Shown here: positions 1 to 8,814 of the stretch, one piece after another
How the letters are laid out: each line of letters begins with the position of its first letter
Numbering within the stretch: the first letter of the stretch is position 1
NCBI GenBank assembly: GCA_023389105.1
Contig: JAEWEY010000006.1
Span: 124,001-188,000, forward strand
Direction of reading: 5' to 3'
DNA: 64,000 nt
Origin: Pseudomonadota bacterium
Lineage (GTDB): Bacteria > Pseudomonadota > Alphaproteobacteria > Sphingomonadales > Sphingomonadaceae
The notes under the pieces: model-generated
Told to the model about the DNA's origin: nothing
Databases searched by the model: none
What the model saw: the letters and a program-made list of their open reading frames with translations, nothing else
Program-made: the position numbers and the translations under genes

Positions 1-1
1 C

Positions 2-454
2 GGCCGGCGCGTGCTGCGCGAAGGCATTGCCGCCGTGGCGGGTGCAATCGAGTTTGTGCGATCGCTTCCCCCGGAGATGCCGCTTGCCGTCGCTTCGTCC
101 AGCTCAACCCGCTGGATGCAGGGTCATCTTAATCATCTCGGCTTAGCCGACGCATTCGGCGACCACCTTTACAGTGGCGGCGAGCACGTCGAGCGCGGCA
201 AGCCGGCGCCGGATCTTTATCTGCACGCGGCGCGCTCGCTTGAGGTGTCGATCGACGAGTGCGCGATTATCGAGGATTCACGCGTCGGCGCGACGGGCGC
301 CCTCGCGTCAGGCGGGCGTGTCATCGGGCTGGCAGCAGGGTCGCATTGTCTCGATGGGCACGCGGACATGTTGCGGGCTCTTGGTGTTAAGGACATTGCG
401 CACAGCTTCGCGGACGTCTCGCGACTGCTCGGATTGGCTCAGCCGCCCAAGTGA
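2..454 (+). CDS. HAD-superfamily hydrolase, 5'-truncated by the window edge
   Basis: The reading frame is open from base 2, so the true start lies outside the window; a GTG at 11 may be internal. The visible 147 residues cover the middle and end of a HAD phosphatase/phosphomutase domain: the motif II region (AVASSSST), the conserved Lys of motif III in ERGKPAPDLY, and the motif IV acidic pair in CAIIEDSRVG. This arrangement is typical of the beta-phosphoglucomutase/phosphoglycolate phosphatase branch. The substrate cannot be named because the N-terminal DxDxT motif and the cap are missing. It converges on ribA, and the two genes overlap by 16 bases at their 3' ends. Confidence 0.85.
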   Translation, partial: GRRVLREGIAAVAGAIEFVRSLPPEMPLAVASSSSTRWMQGHLNHLGLADAFGDHLYSGGEHVERGKPAPDLYLHAARSLEVSIDECAIIEDSRVGATGALASGGRVIGLAAGSHCLDGHADMLRALGVKDIAHSFADVSRLLGLAQPPK

Positions 455-1497
455 CCGCTGCGCCGCTGCTTGGTGGCGATATAGTCGGCGTTGTGCGGGT
501 TGGTGGGCATATGATGCGCCACGCGCTCCGCGACCCGGATCCCGGCAGCCTCCAAGCCGTCGACCTTGCTGGGATTGTTGGTGAGCAGGCGAACCTCATC
601 GATACCAAGCGCGCGGAGCATGGCGGCGGCGGGCCGGTAATCGCGCAGGTCGTCGGCGAATCCGAGCCGCTGGTTAGCATCGACCGTATCAAGACCGCGA
701 TCCTGTAGCGCATAGGCGCGAACCTTGTTGGCGAGGCCGATCCCGCGGCCCTCCTGCCGCAAATAGAGAAGCACGCCGCCGCCCGCTTCGCCGATGATTC
801 GCAGCGCTTCCCGCAATTGGGGTCCGCAGTCGCATTTGAGCGACCCGAACACGTCGCCGGTCAGGCACTCGCTGTGCAGGCGCACCAGCGGCGGCCGGCC
901 GCCAAACGCGCCGATGACCAGCGCCACGTGCTGCTGGCCATCGTCCATCGCGCGAAAGGCGACAATCTGCGTCGGGGGGAGGTCGTCGAGCGGAAGCTTC
1001 GCGCGCGCCACGATCTCGACCTTGGGATTCCGCCGTGCCTCCTCGATGTCCGCCACACTGACGGCGTTCGTCGCCCCTTTAGCGTCGAGCAGCCAAAAGG
1101 CGGGCAGCAACCCGGCACTCCGGGCGAGATCCAGCGCGGCACTTCCGGTCTCAGCGCAAGCCGTGCTGACTGGCTGGAGCGGGCCCAACGGCGCGCGTTC
1201 AACGTCACGGCCGGGATCGGCCAGCGCCAGGGCCGCACGCGCATCGAGCCAATCGGCCCGAGCGATAACGACCGGGGCGGCGGGATCGGCAGCCTCGCGT
1301 TCATTCGCCAGGTTCAGGGCGGCGGCGCGTTGGCCGCTGATCATCAAGTGCGCTTCGTATTTTGGATCCAGCAGGTCCAACAATTCCTGCGTCGCGGTTT
1401 CCACGGCAAGCACCGCGACCGGCATCGGTCCGTCGATCCGTACTGCCCGCCCAGCACGCAAGCTCGCGATCGCGGCGCGGACCGGGCTGTCCGTCAA
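439..1497 (-). CDS. ribA: GTP cyclohydrolase II with degenerate N-terminal domain
   Basis: This enzyme opens GTP to the diaminopyrimidine phosphate that starts riboflavin synthesis. The C-terminal half has the zinc cysteines (SECLTGDVFGSLKCDCG), the catalytic stretch LYLRQEGRGIGL and the late TNNPSK motif. The N-terminal ~150 residues loosely resemble a DHBP synthase but lack its acidic DDEDRE-type motif, so that half is probably inactive. The frame is open back to 1554, but a TTG at 1497 overlaps the TGA stop of the upstream exonuclease gene (TTGA), which suggests coupled translation and a 352-residue product. The enzyme identity is firm; the start is inferred. Confidence 0.93.
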   Translation of the reverse strand: MTDSPVRAAIASLRAGRAVRIDGPMPVAVLAVETATQELLDLLDPKYEAHLMISGQRAAALNLANEREAADPAAPVVIARADWLDARAALALADPGRDVERAPLGPLQPVSTACAETGSAALDLARSAGLLPAFWLLDAKGATNAVSVADIEEARRNPKVEIVARAKLPLDDLPPTQIVAFRAMDDGQQHVALVIGAFGGRPPLVRLHSECLTGDVFGSLKCDCGPQLREALRIIGEAGGGVLLYLRQEGRGIGLANKVRAYALQDRGLDTVDANQRLGFADDLRDYRPAAAMLRALGIDEVRLLTNNPSKVDGLEAAGIRVAERVAHHMPTNPHNADYIATKQRRSGHLGG

Positions 1498-2276
1498 ACG
1501 TCGATCTCGCAAATAAGCGGCACGTGGTCCGACGGGCGCTCCCAATTCCGGCACGGTTCAAGCACAGCATGAGCCTTGAGGTGACCCGCGAGCATCGGCG
1601 AGGCCCACATGTGATCGAGGCGTCGGCCGCGGTCATTCTTGGTCCAGTCGGGCGAGCGGTAGCTCCACCAGGTGAACAGGCGCTCCGGCGCGGGCACGAA
1701 CTTGCGGCCGATGTCGATCCAGTCATGCGCTTGCTGAAGCCGGCCGAGCGCCTCCACCTCGACTGGCGTGTGGCTGACGACGTTGATGAGCGCCTTGTGG
1801 CTCCACACATCGCACTCCAGCGGCGCCACGTTGAAATCGCCGACGATGATGGTCGGCTCGCGGAGCCCCTCGGACCAGCGGGTCATGCGCTCGATAAAGT
1901 CGAGCTTCTGGCCAAACTTGGGGTTGAGGTCGCGGTCGGGCGTATCGCCGCCCGCGGGCACGTAGACGTTCTCGATGCGGATACCGCACTCCAGCCGCGC
2001 GCCGACGTGCCTCGCCTCGCCATTGTCCTGCCAGTCGTGCTTGCCGGGGTCTGCAAGCGGAACGCGGCTGAGGATCGCGACGCCATGGTGCATCCGCTGA
2101 CCGTTGAGCTGACGGTGCTTGTAGCCATGTCGTTCGAACATCTCGGTCGGGAAGATGCCGTCGACGACCTTGGTTTCCTGCAGACACAGGATGTCCGGCT
2201 GCTGCTCGACGATCAGCCGTTCGACGAGCGCGGGACGCGCGCGAACCGAATTGATGTTCCAGGATGCGATCTTCAC
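1494..2276 (-). CDS. xth: Exodeoxyribonuclease III
   Basis: This 260-residue protein of the EEP (exonuclease-endonuclease-phosphatase) fold acts on apurinic sites and 3' ends in base excision repair. It begins MKIASWNINSVRARP and carries the metal-binding Glu in LCLQETKV, the GDFNVAP motif, and the C-terminal RRLDHMWAS and SDHVPL motifs with the catalytic Asp and His. Length and motifs match XthA. The start is GTG. It follows lolA on the same strand after a ~200-base gap that contains a hairpin, and its stop overlaps the proposed ribA start, so the two are probably co-expressed. Confidence 0.95.
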   Translation of the reverse strand: MKIASWNINSVRARPALVERLIVEQQPDILCLQETKVVDGIFPTEMFERHGYKHRQLNGQRMHHGVAILSRVPLADPGKHDWQDNGEARHVGARLECGIRIENVYVPAGGDTPDRDLNPKFGQKLDFIERMTRWSEGLREPTIIVGDFNVAPLECDVWSHKALINVVSHTPVEVEALGRLQQAHDWIDIGRKFVPAPERLFTWWSYRSPDWTKNDRGRRLDHMWASPMLAGHLKAHAVLEPCRNWERPSDHVPLICEIDV

Positions 2277-2313
2277 GGCTGCGGCTTAGCCTGCCCCGCC
2301 CAGAATGCGAAAG

Positions 2314-2330
2314 GCCCCCGCTCCGGGGGC
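2314..2330 (-). terminator. Hairpin in the lolA-xth gap
   Basis: A perfect 7-base GC stem (GCCCCCG/CGGGGGC) with a 3-base loop lies between lolA and xth. Read leftward it is followed by only a short T run (CTTTCG). It may be a weak or partial terminator after lolA; the function is inferred. Confidence 0.45.
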
Positions 2331-2475
2331 ATGGAGCGAGGGCCGACCGAGCGTAAGTCACGCAAGGGATCCCGATCGCAAGGGTAACAGGGGGAAACCC
2401 CAAGCCACAGGATCACGATGCCCCATATGATGGCTCCCCTGACGCCGCGATGAACAAGTCGCAAAAAGAAACGAA

Positions 2476-3081
2476 TTATCGCTTCTTCTTGGGCTCGGCG
2501 TAGGTAAATGCGCTTTCGGGCACGGCAACGTTGAAGCGGACGTTGGACAGCTTGACCGTGGTACGGTTGTTCTGCGGATCGATGGCCGTCCAGCCGTACA
2601 ACTGCAGCCCGCCGGGTGCCGACGCGTTGCGCAGAAAAGCAAGCGTCAGCTGACCGTATTGCCCTGCGCTCTTGGCGCGGGCGACGACGATGCGGTTGTC
2701 AGTACTGGGCAGGATCTCCGCCTTGCCATTGAAGTCGGGCGATCCCGACAGCAGCGGACCGAGCGGCGTGCGCGACAGCGGCCAACTCGACTTCTGCCCG
2801 ACGGTATAATCGAGGAAGGTCAGGCGCTTGCCGTCGGCGACCAGCAGGAGGTCGTTGCCGCCATATTGGAAGCGAATGCGGCCAGGCCGTTTCATCTGCA
2901 GCGTGCCAGTCGCAGCACGGCCGCGAGCATCGATCTGCGTGAAATTGGCAGTCATTGTCTGGACGCCGGACAGGTGCGCCTTGAGGCGCGCGAGGTCTGC
3001 CGAAGGGGCCGCCGCGCTGGCCGGGACCGCGGCGACGATGGCCGCTGGAACGAGGGCGCGCGCAAAGGACTTGCTGAACAT
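2476..3081 (-). CDS. lolA: Outer-membrane lipoprotein carrier protein LolA
   Basis: A 201-residue periplasmic protein of the LolA fold that ferries lipoproteins from the LolCDE exporter to the outer membrane. A Sec signal peptide of ~25 residues ends in SASAAAP-like residues. It is followed by the family pattern: QTMTANFTQ near the mature N-terminus, GTLQMKRPGRIRFQY, LLLVADGKRLTFLDY, and a late DPQNNRTTVKLSNVRFN stretch. It sits 83 bases downstream of ftsK on the same strand, an arrangement also common elsewhere in proteobacteria (ftsK-lolA). Confidence 0.93.
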   Translation of the reverse strand: MFSKSFARALVPAAIVAAVPASAAAPSADLARLKAHLSGVQTMTANFTQIDARGRAATGTLQMKRPGRIRFQYGGNDLLLVADGKRLTFLDYTVGQKSSWPLSRTPLGPLLSGSPDFNGKAEILPSTDNRIVVARAKSAGQYGQLTLAFLRNASAPGGLQLYGWTAIDPQNNRTTVKLSNVRFNVAVPESAFTYAEPKKKR

Positions 3082-3164
3082 TCAAAACTCCTGGGATTTT
3101 GCCTGTCTTCTGGCGTTCCGGCTTTGAATGCGGACTGAACCTTTCGGTTCCGGCACGTTCAGGC

Positions 3165-5489
3165 TCAGATGGGGTGCCCGTCCGGATCGATGAGGACTTC
3201 ACGGCGACCGACGTGGTCGGGCTGGCCGACCAGGCCTTCCTTCTCCATCCGCTCGATGAGCCGCGCCGCGCTATTATAGCCGACGCGAAGCTGCCGCTGC
3301 AGGTAAGAGGTGGACGCCTTCTGACTTTCGGCGACGATCTGGACCGCCTTGCGGAAGAGTTGGGTCTCCGCGTCATCCTCGCCGGTTGGCTGGCCGTCGA
3401 ACAGATAGCCGCCGTCTTCTGGCTCCTCGGTGACCGCCTGGACGTAATCAGGCGCGCCCTGACGCCGCCAATGCTCGGCGACCGCGCGGACTTCCTCGTC
3501 GCTGACGAACGGTCCGTGGACGCGGATGATCTGCTTGCCGCCGGGCATGTAGAGCATGTCACCCTTGCCCAGCAGCTGTTCGGCACCCTGCTCGCCCAGG
3601 ATCGTCCGGCTGTCGATCTTGCTGGTGACCTGGAAGCTGACGCGGGTCGGCAAATTGGCCTTGATGACGCCGGTGATGACGTCGACCGACGGCCGCTGCG
3701 TCGCCATAATCAGGTGAATTCCCGCCGCGCGCGCCTTCTGCGCGAGCCGCTGAATCAGGAATTCGACCTCCTTGCCGGCGGTCATCATCAGGTCGGCTAG
3801 TTCGTCGACCACGACCACGATCTGCGGCAAGACGTCATATTCCAGTGCTTCGGTCTCGTAGAGCGGCTGGCCGGTATCGGCGTCGTAGCCCGTCTGGACG
3901 CGGCGCCCGAGCTTGGCGCCCTTGGCGCGCGCCTCGCGGACCTTGGCATTGAAGCTGGGCAGGGCGCGGACGCCGAGGTTCGCCATCATGCGATAGCGCT
4001 CCTCCATCTGCTCGACCGTCCACTTGAGGGCGCGCACCGCCTTGCCCGGCTCGGTCACGACCGGGGACAGCAGGTGCGGGATGTCGTCATAGATGCTGAG
4101 CTCGAGCATCTTAGGATCGATCATGATCATCTTCACCTGGTCCGGACCGTAGCGGTACAGGAGCGAGAGGATCATGCAGTTAAGGCCGACCGACTTGCCC
4201 GATCCGGTGGTGCCGGCGACCAGCAGGTGAGGCATCGGCGCGAGATCGGCGATGACCGGATCGCCGGCGATGTTCTTGCCCAGGATCAGGGGCAGCGACA
4301 TGTTCTGGTCTTCGAACGCCTGGCTGCCGACCAGCTCGGACAGGGAGACCATTTCGCGCTTCTGGTTCGGTAGCTCGATGCCGATGACGCTGCGGCCAGG
4401 AATAGTGGCGACGCGCGCTGACAAGGCGGACATGTTGCGAGCGATGTCATCCGCGAGAGCGATCACGCGGCTGGATTTGACGCCGCTGGCCGGTTCCAGT
4501 TCGTACATGGTGACCACCGGCCCGGGGCGAACCTCGACGATGTCGCCGCGGACCTTGAAGTCCTCGAGCACGGTTTCGAGCAGGCGCGCATTGCGCTCCA
4601 GTCCGGCGCGGTCGATCTGCTGGCGCGTCTCCTTCGGTGGCGGTGCCAAGAGGTCGATGGTGGGAAGCACGTAGCTGTCGCCGAGGGCCAGCGTCGGTTG
4701 AACGCTCGTGGGCTTGCGGCCGGCCGCCTTGGCTGCCGGGGCGACAGCACGCGTCGGCTCGGCGACCGCAACCGTGGGCTTGGAGCGTGGCGGAGTTGCA
4801 GCGGCCGGACGGTCTTCAACAATTTCCGTGCGACGCGGCGGCGCCCGCCGTTCGCGGGGCTCTCGCCTTACCAGTCCCCGCAACCACCCCCGCTCGTCCT
4901 CGGCCAGGCCGAGCGCAAAAAACCCGACAGCAAGACCCGCGAGCCCGAACAGGAGCAACAGCGCCAGCCGTGCCGGGCCGGCAATCTGCGGATTCGGGAT
5001 AAGGTTCACAAGCGCGTCCACGCCATGCGCGGCGCCAAGCCCGAGCGCCCCGCCCCAGCCCGACGGCAGGCCCGAAACCGCAGAAGCGCTCGTCAGGCCA
5101 AGGGCGACGCCGAGAAGAACCGCGCCGACCGCTGCCAGCAAAAGACCGCGGCCGATCCCGGCAACCGGCTGCAGCCGCAGCAGGCGAAGGCCGGCGATGG
5201 CAACAACGGGAACGAACAAGGCTGCCCCAAGACCGAAAAGCAGCAGCAGCATGTCACTGGAATACGCTCCAACGCTGCCCAGCCAATTGGTGGGCGGTCC
5301 GCCCGCCGCGGTGCTCAGCGAAGGATCGTTGGGATTATGCGTCGCGAGCGCGAGACCGCCGGCCAAGCTCACGCCCAGCAGCAGCACGCCGCCGGTGCGC
5401 ACGAAGAACCGTCGCGCCGTCTCGCGCAGCGAATCCCGCCAGTCAGGCGCCAGCTCCCGCTTTGGCGCGCGCGTCGCAACCGTTGCCAT
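3165..5489 (-). CDS. ftsK: DNA translocase FtsK
   Basis: A septum-anchored DNA pump that clears chromosome termini at division. The N-terminal ~200 residues hold several hydrophobic segments. They are followed by a short Pro/Ala/Arg-rich linker and the motor domain: alpha/beta regions with Walker A GTTGSGKS, Walker B VVVVDELADL and the MATQRPSVDVITG stretch. The end is a winged-helix gamma domain (SYLQRQLRVGYNSAARLIERMEKEG) that reads KOPS-like sequences. The frame is open to 5540, but the ATG at 5489 follows a strong GGAAGG-type ribosome site, giving 774 residues. It is divergent from the ubiH-type gene. Confidence 0.95.
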   Translation of the reverse strand: MATVATRAPKRELAPDWRDSLRETARRFFVRTGGVLLLGVSLAGGLALATHNPNDPSLSTAAGGPPTNWLGSVGAYSSDMLLLLFGLGAALFVPVVAIAGLRLLRLQPVAGIGRGLLLAAVGAVLLGVALGLTSASAVSGLPSGWGGALGLGAAHGVDALVNLIPNPQIAGPARLALLLLFGLAGLAVGFFALGLAEDERGWLRGLVRREPRERRAPPRRTEIVEDRPAAATPPRSKPTVAVAEPTRAVAPAAKAAGRKPTSVQPTLALGDSYVLPTIDLLAPPPKETRQQIDRAGLERNARLLETVLEDFKVRGDIVEVRPGPVVTMYELEPASGVKSSRVIALADDIARNMSALSARVATIPGRSVIGIELPNQKREMVSLSELVGSQAFEDQNMSLPLILGKNIAGDPVIADLAPMPHLLVAGTTGSGKSVGLNCMILSLLYRYGPDQVKMIMIDPKMLELSIYDDIPHLLSPVVTEPGKAVRALKWTVEQMEERYRMMANLGVRALPSFNAKVREARAKGAKLGRRVQTGYDADTGQPLYETEALEYDVLPQIVVVVDELADLMMTAGKEVEFLIQRLAQKARAAGIHLIMATQRPSVDVITGVIKANLPTRVSFQVTSKIDSRTILGEQGAEQLLGKGDMLYMPGGKQIIRVHGPFVSDEEVRAVAEHWRRQGAPDYVQAVTEEPEDGGYLFDGQPTGEDDAETQLFRKAVQIVAESQKASTSYLQRQLRVGYNSAARLIERMEKEGLVGQPDHVGRREVLIDPDGHPI

Positions 5490-5585
5490 TTCCCACCCTT
5501 CCTTCGCCGTCAGAATCCCCCACGCGGACTCCGCGGTCAAGCGAAGTCGTGGCGTCGTTGCGATGAACTGGTTAGGAACGCCGTC

Positions 5586-6800
5586 ATGGACCGTGCGGAC
5601 GTAATTATTTTCGGCGGTGGCTTGGTGGGCCTGGCCTTGGCCGCCGCCTTGGATTCGAGCGGTCTGACGGCCATCGTCGTAGACCCTGCCGATCCCACAC
5701 CGCGCAGCGACGCATCGTTCGATGGACGGACCAGTGCGGTATCGTCCAGTTCGATGCGGATGCTCGAAACCATCGGCGTCACCGAGCAGCTTGCGGCGCC
5801 GGGCTGCGCGATTCGCCGGATCGCGGTGGCGGACGGATTGAAACCCGGCGCTCTACGTTTCGATGCCGATGGCGAAGAGCCGCTTGGCGTCATGCATGAG
5901 AACCGCCATTTGCGCGCGGCGCTGCAGGCGCGGGCTGAAGCCGGCAAGAATGTGTCGCTGCTCTGGAAGTCGCGCGTCACCAACGTCGATCGCGGGCAGC
6001 ACGGGATTGTTGTTTCCCTGGAGCGCGGGCGTCGTTTGACCGCTCCGCTTCTTGTGGCCGCCGATGGCCGAAACTCGCGGACCCGCGAGGCCGCGGGCAT
6101 CAACATCGCCCGCTGGAAGTATGATCATCAGGCGATTGTCTCTGTCCTGCGCCACGAACGGGCCCACGAGCACATCGCCTACGAGATCTTCTATCCAAGC
6201 GGGCCGTTCGCGCTGTTGCCGATGAACGACGACGGCGTGGGTCATCGGTCGGCGATCGTTTGGTCGGTGCCTAACGGCGACGCCACCGGCTTGCTGTCAT
6301 TGAGCGATGCTGATTTTGCGGCCGAAGCTGAAGCGGCGATGGGCGGCTTCCTCGGCAGGATCGAGATGCTTGCGCCGCGTTCTTCCTTTCCGCTCGGTTT
6401 CCATCATGCGGCGCAAATCACCGCGCAGCGGCTGGCGCTGATCGGGGATGCGGCGCATGCGATTCATCCAATCGCTGGGCAGGGTTTGAATCTCGGCTTC
6501 CGGGATGTTGCTGCGCTTGCCGAAGTGCTTGTCGAAGGCGCGCGGCTCGGTCTCGATATTGGCGACCAGCAGCTGCTGACGCGTTACCAACGCTGGCGCT
6601 CGCTCGATGCGCTGTCCGTAGCCTTTGCCACGGACAGCCTTACGCGCCTTTACGGCGTGCCCGGCGCCGCAGCGTCCGCAGTCCGCCGTTTCGGAATGGG
6701 GATCGTCGGAAAGATTTCGCCACTGCGCGACCGCCTCAAGAGCGAAGCGCAAGGGACGAGCGGCACGCTGCCGCTGCTGCTTCGAGGACTGCCAATCTGA
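5586..6800 (+). CDS. UbiH/UbiF/COQ6-family FAD monooxygenase
   Basis: A 404-residue flavoprotein hydroxylase of the ubiquinone-ring family. It shows the FAD dinucleotide motif VIIFGGGLVGLALAAAL, the DG motif VAADGRNSRTRE, and the second FAD motif LALIGDAAHAIHPIAGQGLNLGF. The frame is open much further upstream (to 4698), but that part is antisense to ftsK; the ATG at 5586 sits just before the nucleotide-binding motif. It stands alone, divergent from ftsK and convergent with the Lon-domain gene, which begins at the next base. Which ring position it hydroxylates (UbiH, UbiF, UbiI or UbiL type) cannot be decided from sequence alone. Confidence 0.9.
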   Translation: MDRADVIIFGGGLVGLALAAALDSSGLTAIVVDPADPTPRSDASFDGRTSAVSSSSMRMLETIGVTEQLAAPGCAIRRIAVADGLKPGALRFDADGEEPLGVMHENRHLRAALQARAEAGKNVSLLWKSRVTNVDRGQHGIVVSLERGRRLTAPLLVAADGRNSRTREAAGINIARWKYDHQAIVSVLRHERAHEHIAYEIFYPSGPFALLPMNDDGVGHRSAIVWSVPNGDATGLLSLSDADFAAEAEAAMGGFLGRIEMLAPRSSFPLGFHHAAQITAQRLALIGDAAHAIHPIAGQGLNLGFRDVAALAEVLVEGARLGLDIGDQQLLTRYQRWRSLDALSVAFATDSLTRLYGVPGAAASAVRRFGMGIVGKISPLRDRLKSEAQGTSGTLPLLLRGLPI

Positions 6801-7436
6801 TTACTGTAGCGTCGGCTCGATCTCGACGCCGCCGTTCACCGCCATGCGGTGGAACTGCATCAACTGCACCAGTAAGTCGGCGCGGCCGTTGAGCGAGATT
6901 TCTTCCAGCAGCGCCTGCTTGGCGCCGACGTCGAAGGGCGCCACCTGCGCAATCGCGTTGACCAACATCTCGTCGTCCAGGCGCGCGACGGCTGCCCAGT
7001 CCACCGCCAGGCCCAGCGCATCGCCGAGCTTGCGTGCCTCACGCTCGACCTCGGCACGCTGGATCATCGGCAGCGCATCGGGCTCACTGTCATCAAAGGC
7101 TGAGATGTCGACTTCGGCGCACCGGTAAAGCGTGTCGTTCTCGATCTCGCGGACGAGCCGAAACCGCTTCGACCCCAGCAGGACGATGTTGAACCGTCCG
7201 TCGTCCATCTCCTCGACGCCGACGATCTCCCCGACGCAACCGACCGCGTAGAGCGGCGCCTTGTTGTCGTCATCGTAGCGCTGCGGCTGGATCATCGCGA
7301 TCTGGCCACCACTGTCGATCGCATCGCGGGTCATCTCGCGATAGCGCGGCTCGAAGATGTGGAGCGGAAGCTGCGAGCGAGGGAACAGCAGGGCGCCGGA
7401 CAGCGGGAAGATGGGAACGCGGAGCGTGCGGCTCAT
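6801..7436 (-). CDS. Lon-N (LonSB) domain protein, peptidase substrate-binding domain only
   Basis: A 211-residue protein beginning MSRTLRVPIFPLSGALLFP, followed by PLHIFEPRYREM and CVGEIVGVEEMDDGRFNIVLLGSKRFR. These are hallmarks of the substrate-binding N domain of Lon. No AAA or protease domain follows, so it is a stand-alone domain, as in the YcfR/LonN-like proteins of many proteobacteria. The ATG at 7436 overlaps the TGA of the thioredoxin gene (ATGA), which fixes the start over an upstream one at 7481. The coupling to a thioredoxin-TPR co-chaperone suggests a protein quality-control role, but this is inference. Confidence 0.88.
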   Translation of the reverse strand: MSRTLRVPIFPLSGALLFPRSQLPLHIFEPRYREMTRDAIDSGGQIAMIQPQRYDDDNKAPLYAVGCVGEIVGVEEMDDGRFNIVLLGSKRFRLVREIENDTLYRCAEVDISAFDDSEPDALPMIQRAEVEREARKLGDALGLAVDWAAVARLDDEMLVNAIAQVAPFDVGAKQALLEEISLNGRADLLVQLMQFHRMAVNGGVEIEPTLQ

Positions 7437-8338
7437 GTAAACAGCAGCGCCGACAAGCGCCGCCGCTGCGCGCTCGACCACGGATCCTCAAGGCCCTGAG
7501 CCTCAAGCAGCTGCAGGAACCGCTGTCGTGCAGCGCCGTCGTTCCATTCGCGATCCCGGCGGATAATCTCGAGCAAGGCATCGGCGGCGGCATCGCGATC
7601 ACCATCGGCCATTTTCGCGTTCGCGAGTTCCATTCGCGCCTCATGATCGTCCGGATTGGATGCAAGTCGAGAATCAAGCCCGGACGTGTCGGCCTTTGGC
7701 GCCGACGCAATCTCAAAGGCGGCTCGCGCCCGGCTAATTTCGGGCTTCTTCTGCAGCTCCTCCGAAAGGCTTTCGAGAATGTTGTCGGCTTCGGTCAGTT
7801 CGTGGCCGGCAACGAGCGCGCGAATCAGGCCGCCGAGAACCTCCGGATTGTCGGGCGCCATTTCGCGGACCTGGCGGAAGACGTTGGCGGCGCGCTGTGC
7901 ATCGCCATCGGCCAGGATCTGTTCGCCCATCGCAATAAGCGGCTCGATCTCGGCTTTGGGCGTCGCGCCTGCGGGCTCGATCTTCAGCTGCGCGAGCAAC
8001 TGGTCGAGCGCCTTCTTGATCTGGCCCTCGCTGCGATAATTGGTGAGGTCGGCGACCGGCTGACCGCGATAGATGGCATAGACGGTCGGGATGGATTGGA
8101 TCCGGAATTGCGCCGCCAGCATCTTTTCTTGGTCGACGTCGATCTTGGCTAGCTTCACGCCCTTCGCCGCATAATCCTCGGCGACCTTGTCGAGCACGGG
8201 CGACAGTTGTTTGCATGGCCCACACCATTCCGCCCAGAAATCGAGAATAACGAGCGCCGTCATCGACGGCTCGATCACGTCGCGTTCGAAGCGCTCGAGC
8301 GATTCGCGCTCGGCTTCGGTCATTCCGAGGGTAGCCAC
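7433..8338 (-). CDS. Thioredoxin-TPR co-chaperone (CnoX/YbbN-like)
   Basis: A 301-residue protein with an N-terminal thioredoxin domain carrying an intact WAEWCGPCKQLSP active site (both Cys present). A C-terminal all-helical TPR-like region of ~170 residues is marked by repeats such as AANVFRQVREMAPDNPEVLGGL. In family terms it is a YbbN/CnoX redox holdase that protects proteins and hands them to chaperones. The start used is GTG at 8338; an ATG five codons in (8323) is also possible. It forms a two-gene operon with the Lon-N-domain gene. Confidence 0.9.
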   Translation of the reverse strand: MATLGMTEAERESLERFERDVIEPSMTALVILDFWAEWCGPCKQLSPVLDKVAEDYAAKGVKLAKIDVDQEKMLAAQFRIQSIPTVYAIYRGQPVADLTNYRSEGQIKKALDQLLAQLKIEPAGATPKAEIEPLIAMGEQILADGDAQRAANVFRQVREMAPDNPEVLGGLIRALVAGHELTEADNILESLSEELQKKPEISRARAAFEIASAPKADTSGLDSRLASNPDDHEARMELANAKMADGDRDAAADALLEIIRRDREWNDGAARQRFLQLLEAQGLEDPWSSAQRRRLSALLFT

Positions 8339-8492
8339 GGCCTTGCTGCACTCCTCAAACGCGGGTCGAGGCCCATATGGGCGGGTGTTGAGGCGGTCAC
8401 AAGCTTGCGCGAAAGGTCCCTTGCGAATGCGAGCATCCCCATGCTAGGCGCGCCGCCTCACCCCGCCGGACCCGTTCCGGCGTGATCGCCGA

Positions 8493-8567
8493 GCGGGCGT
8501 AGCTCAGGGGTAGAGCACAACCTTGCCAAGGTTGGGGTCGAGGGTTCGAATCCCTTCGCCCGCTCCA
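8493..8567 (+). tRNA. tRNA-Gly (anticodon GCC)
   Basis: A complete cloverleaf with acceptor stem GCGGGCG/CGCCCGC, D arm GCTCAGGGGTAGAGC, anticodon stem CAACC/GGTTG around loop TTGCCAA (anticodon GCC at 8525-8527), T arm GAGGGTTCGAATCCCTT, discriminator T and encoded CCA. It is the chromosomal attachment site of the island; its last 45 bases recur at 27181-27225. Confidence 0.98.
8523..8567 (+). repeat. attL: 45-base direct repeat in tRNA-Gly
   Basis: Covers the anticodon loop to the CCA end of tRNA-Gly, beginning TTGCCAAGG and ending CGCCCGCTCCA. It is identical to 27181-27225 and diverges immediately on both sides. It is the left boundary of the island and leaves the tRNA intact. Confidence 0.95.
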
Positions 8568-8814
8568 GTTTTGTTAGGGAAAGTGAGAGGCTTGCCAGCC
8601 ACGCACTTTTCCTGAGAACTGCATGCAGCTCCATTTGGGGCCATTTTGGGGTGCAAGTGAGCCTTACTGTCGGGCTGGCCGTTGAATAATACTAGACAGC
8701 GAGACTCTCCCCTTCCAAGCTGCGGCACATGCATTTTCGCGTGGCTGACCCGACCTGTATTCCCCTTTTGTTCTCGACAGTTTCTGATCTACTGTGTCGA
8801 TGAAGGGGAGAAAC

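Noticed and set aside
2273..2464. A 63-codon minus-strand open frame between lolA and xth
   Set aside because: No ribosome site or family match, and it spans a probable hairpin terminator.
4698..5585. Upstream extension of the ubiH-type gene
   Set aside because: It overlaps ftsK antisense and is Arg/Gln-rich; the FAD motif begins right after the ATG at 5586.
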